From an uncultured Bacteroidales bacterium (GTDB lineage: Bacteria; Bacteroidota; Bacteroidia; Bacteroidales; P3), in NCBI GenBank assembly GCA_900314725.1, contig OMWJ01000001.1:1-64000 (forward strand): 64,000 nt of DNA. Reading direction: 5' to 3'. The position numbers and the translations under genes are program-made. Under the pieces are notes generated by a model, which saw only the letters and a list, made by a program, of their open reading frames with translations, did no database searches and was not told where the DNA came from. Positions 63,724-64,000 of the stretch are shown here, piece after piece (the first letter of the stretch is position 1; each line of letters opens with the position of its first letter).

Positions 63724-64000
63724 AGATTATCTCGCCTGTTTCTGGACTATAGACAAACTGACCGAAATCTTTCAATCCGTTTTTGTTTACTATCATTGTA
63801 TAAGTCATACCCTTCTTGACAATGACTTCAAACTTATCGGCTTTATAGTTACCAATAGCAGCGTTTTTAAAAGTAAGTACAGCGTTGTCAAGTATCTGTC
63901 CTTTCTCGTCAAAGGCACGTTCTTTATCTTTAAAGTTGTCTTTTGTTATTCTTCCTGTAACAAGGAACTTTGTTGCTTGGTCCCAATCCAAAACAGCAGC
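63713..64000 (-). CDS. Unknown protein, C-terminal part (5' end outside window)
   Basis: An open frame enters from the right edge and gives at least 95 residues, ending MIVNKNGLKDFGQFVYSPET then GEIIFDN. The start must lie beyond 64000. I do not recognise the family. The mixed alpha/beta C-terminus followed by two small membrane-protein genes is compatible with a toxin-type C-terminus with downstream partners, but that is speculation. Confidence 0.6.
   Translation of the reverse strand, partial: AAVLDWDQATKFLVTGRITKDNFKDKERAFDEKGQILDNAVLTFKNAAIGNYKADKFEVIVKKGMTYTMIVNKNGLKDFGQFVYSPETGEIIFDN

Overview
The window is chromosomal DNA of an AT-rich member of the Bacteroidota, most likely order Bacteroidales. 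Evidence: many upstream regions carry the Bacteroidota vegetative promoter (TTTG near -33, TAnnTTTG near -7); two secreted proteins end in type IX secretion (T9SS) sorting domains; DUF4294 and DUF4296 proteins occur; and the Cas9 is a large type II-C protein with 47-nt repeats. T9SS cargo argues against the genus Bacteroides itself. No species can be named from the sequence alone.

Layout. 1-8085 (-) is one uninterrupted reading frame of at least 2,695 codons, a giant modular T9SS-exported surface protein running off the left edge. 8451-17463 (+) holds carbamate kinase, a lipoprotein, trigger factor, YchF, acetate kinase, an acyltransferase, tRNA-His, Era and a YhiN-like flavoprotein. 17531-20971 (+) is a secreted M6-type metalloprotease with a duplicated module and a T9SS tail. 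21048-31014 carries imidazolonepropionase, a nucleoside kinase, TonB, an ABC-F protein, superoxide dismutase, Lnt, a 5-formyl-THF cyclo-ligase and ribosome recycling factor. 31169-38027 (+) carries Dxr, PssA, a sugar transporter, ClpX, a DUF4294 protein, an NlpC/P60 hydrolase and a universal stress protein. 38184-47280 (-) contains two housekeeping operons (polyprenyl synthase to prfB, and pfk-purE-deaminase) plus iorA; prfB keeps the programmed +1 frameshift. 47693-54782 has a glycosyltransferase, alkaline phosphatase, MreC/MreD, Pcm, YidD, an alpha/beta hydrolase and LpxD.

54881-61304 is a complete compact type II-C CRISPR-Cas locus: a tracrRNA gene (-) divergent from cas9, then cas9, cas1, cas2 (+), then six 47-bp repeats with five 30-bp spacers. 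Base-pairing with the tracrRNA shows that the array is read on the minus strand. Each repeat then contains a Bacteroidota-type promoter, and the distal end of the array has a terminator-like hairpin built from the last repeat. 61305-64000 is accessory: an AAA/DUF4143 ATPase, a decayed transposase-like fragment, small membrane proteins and a partial unknown gene at the right edge.

Across the window, five intergenic spaces carry a mosaic palindromic element (about 14.95, 27.4, 38.1, 47.5 and 60.5 kb). The copies share a 15-nt core and/or long hairpins whose two arms change together. This looks like an undescribed dispersed repeat or terminator family and, with the promoter-bearing CRISPR repeats, is the most interesting material here.
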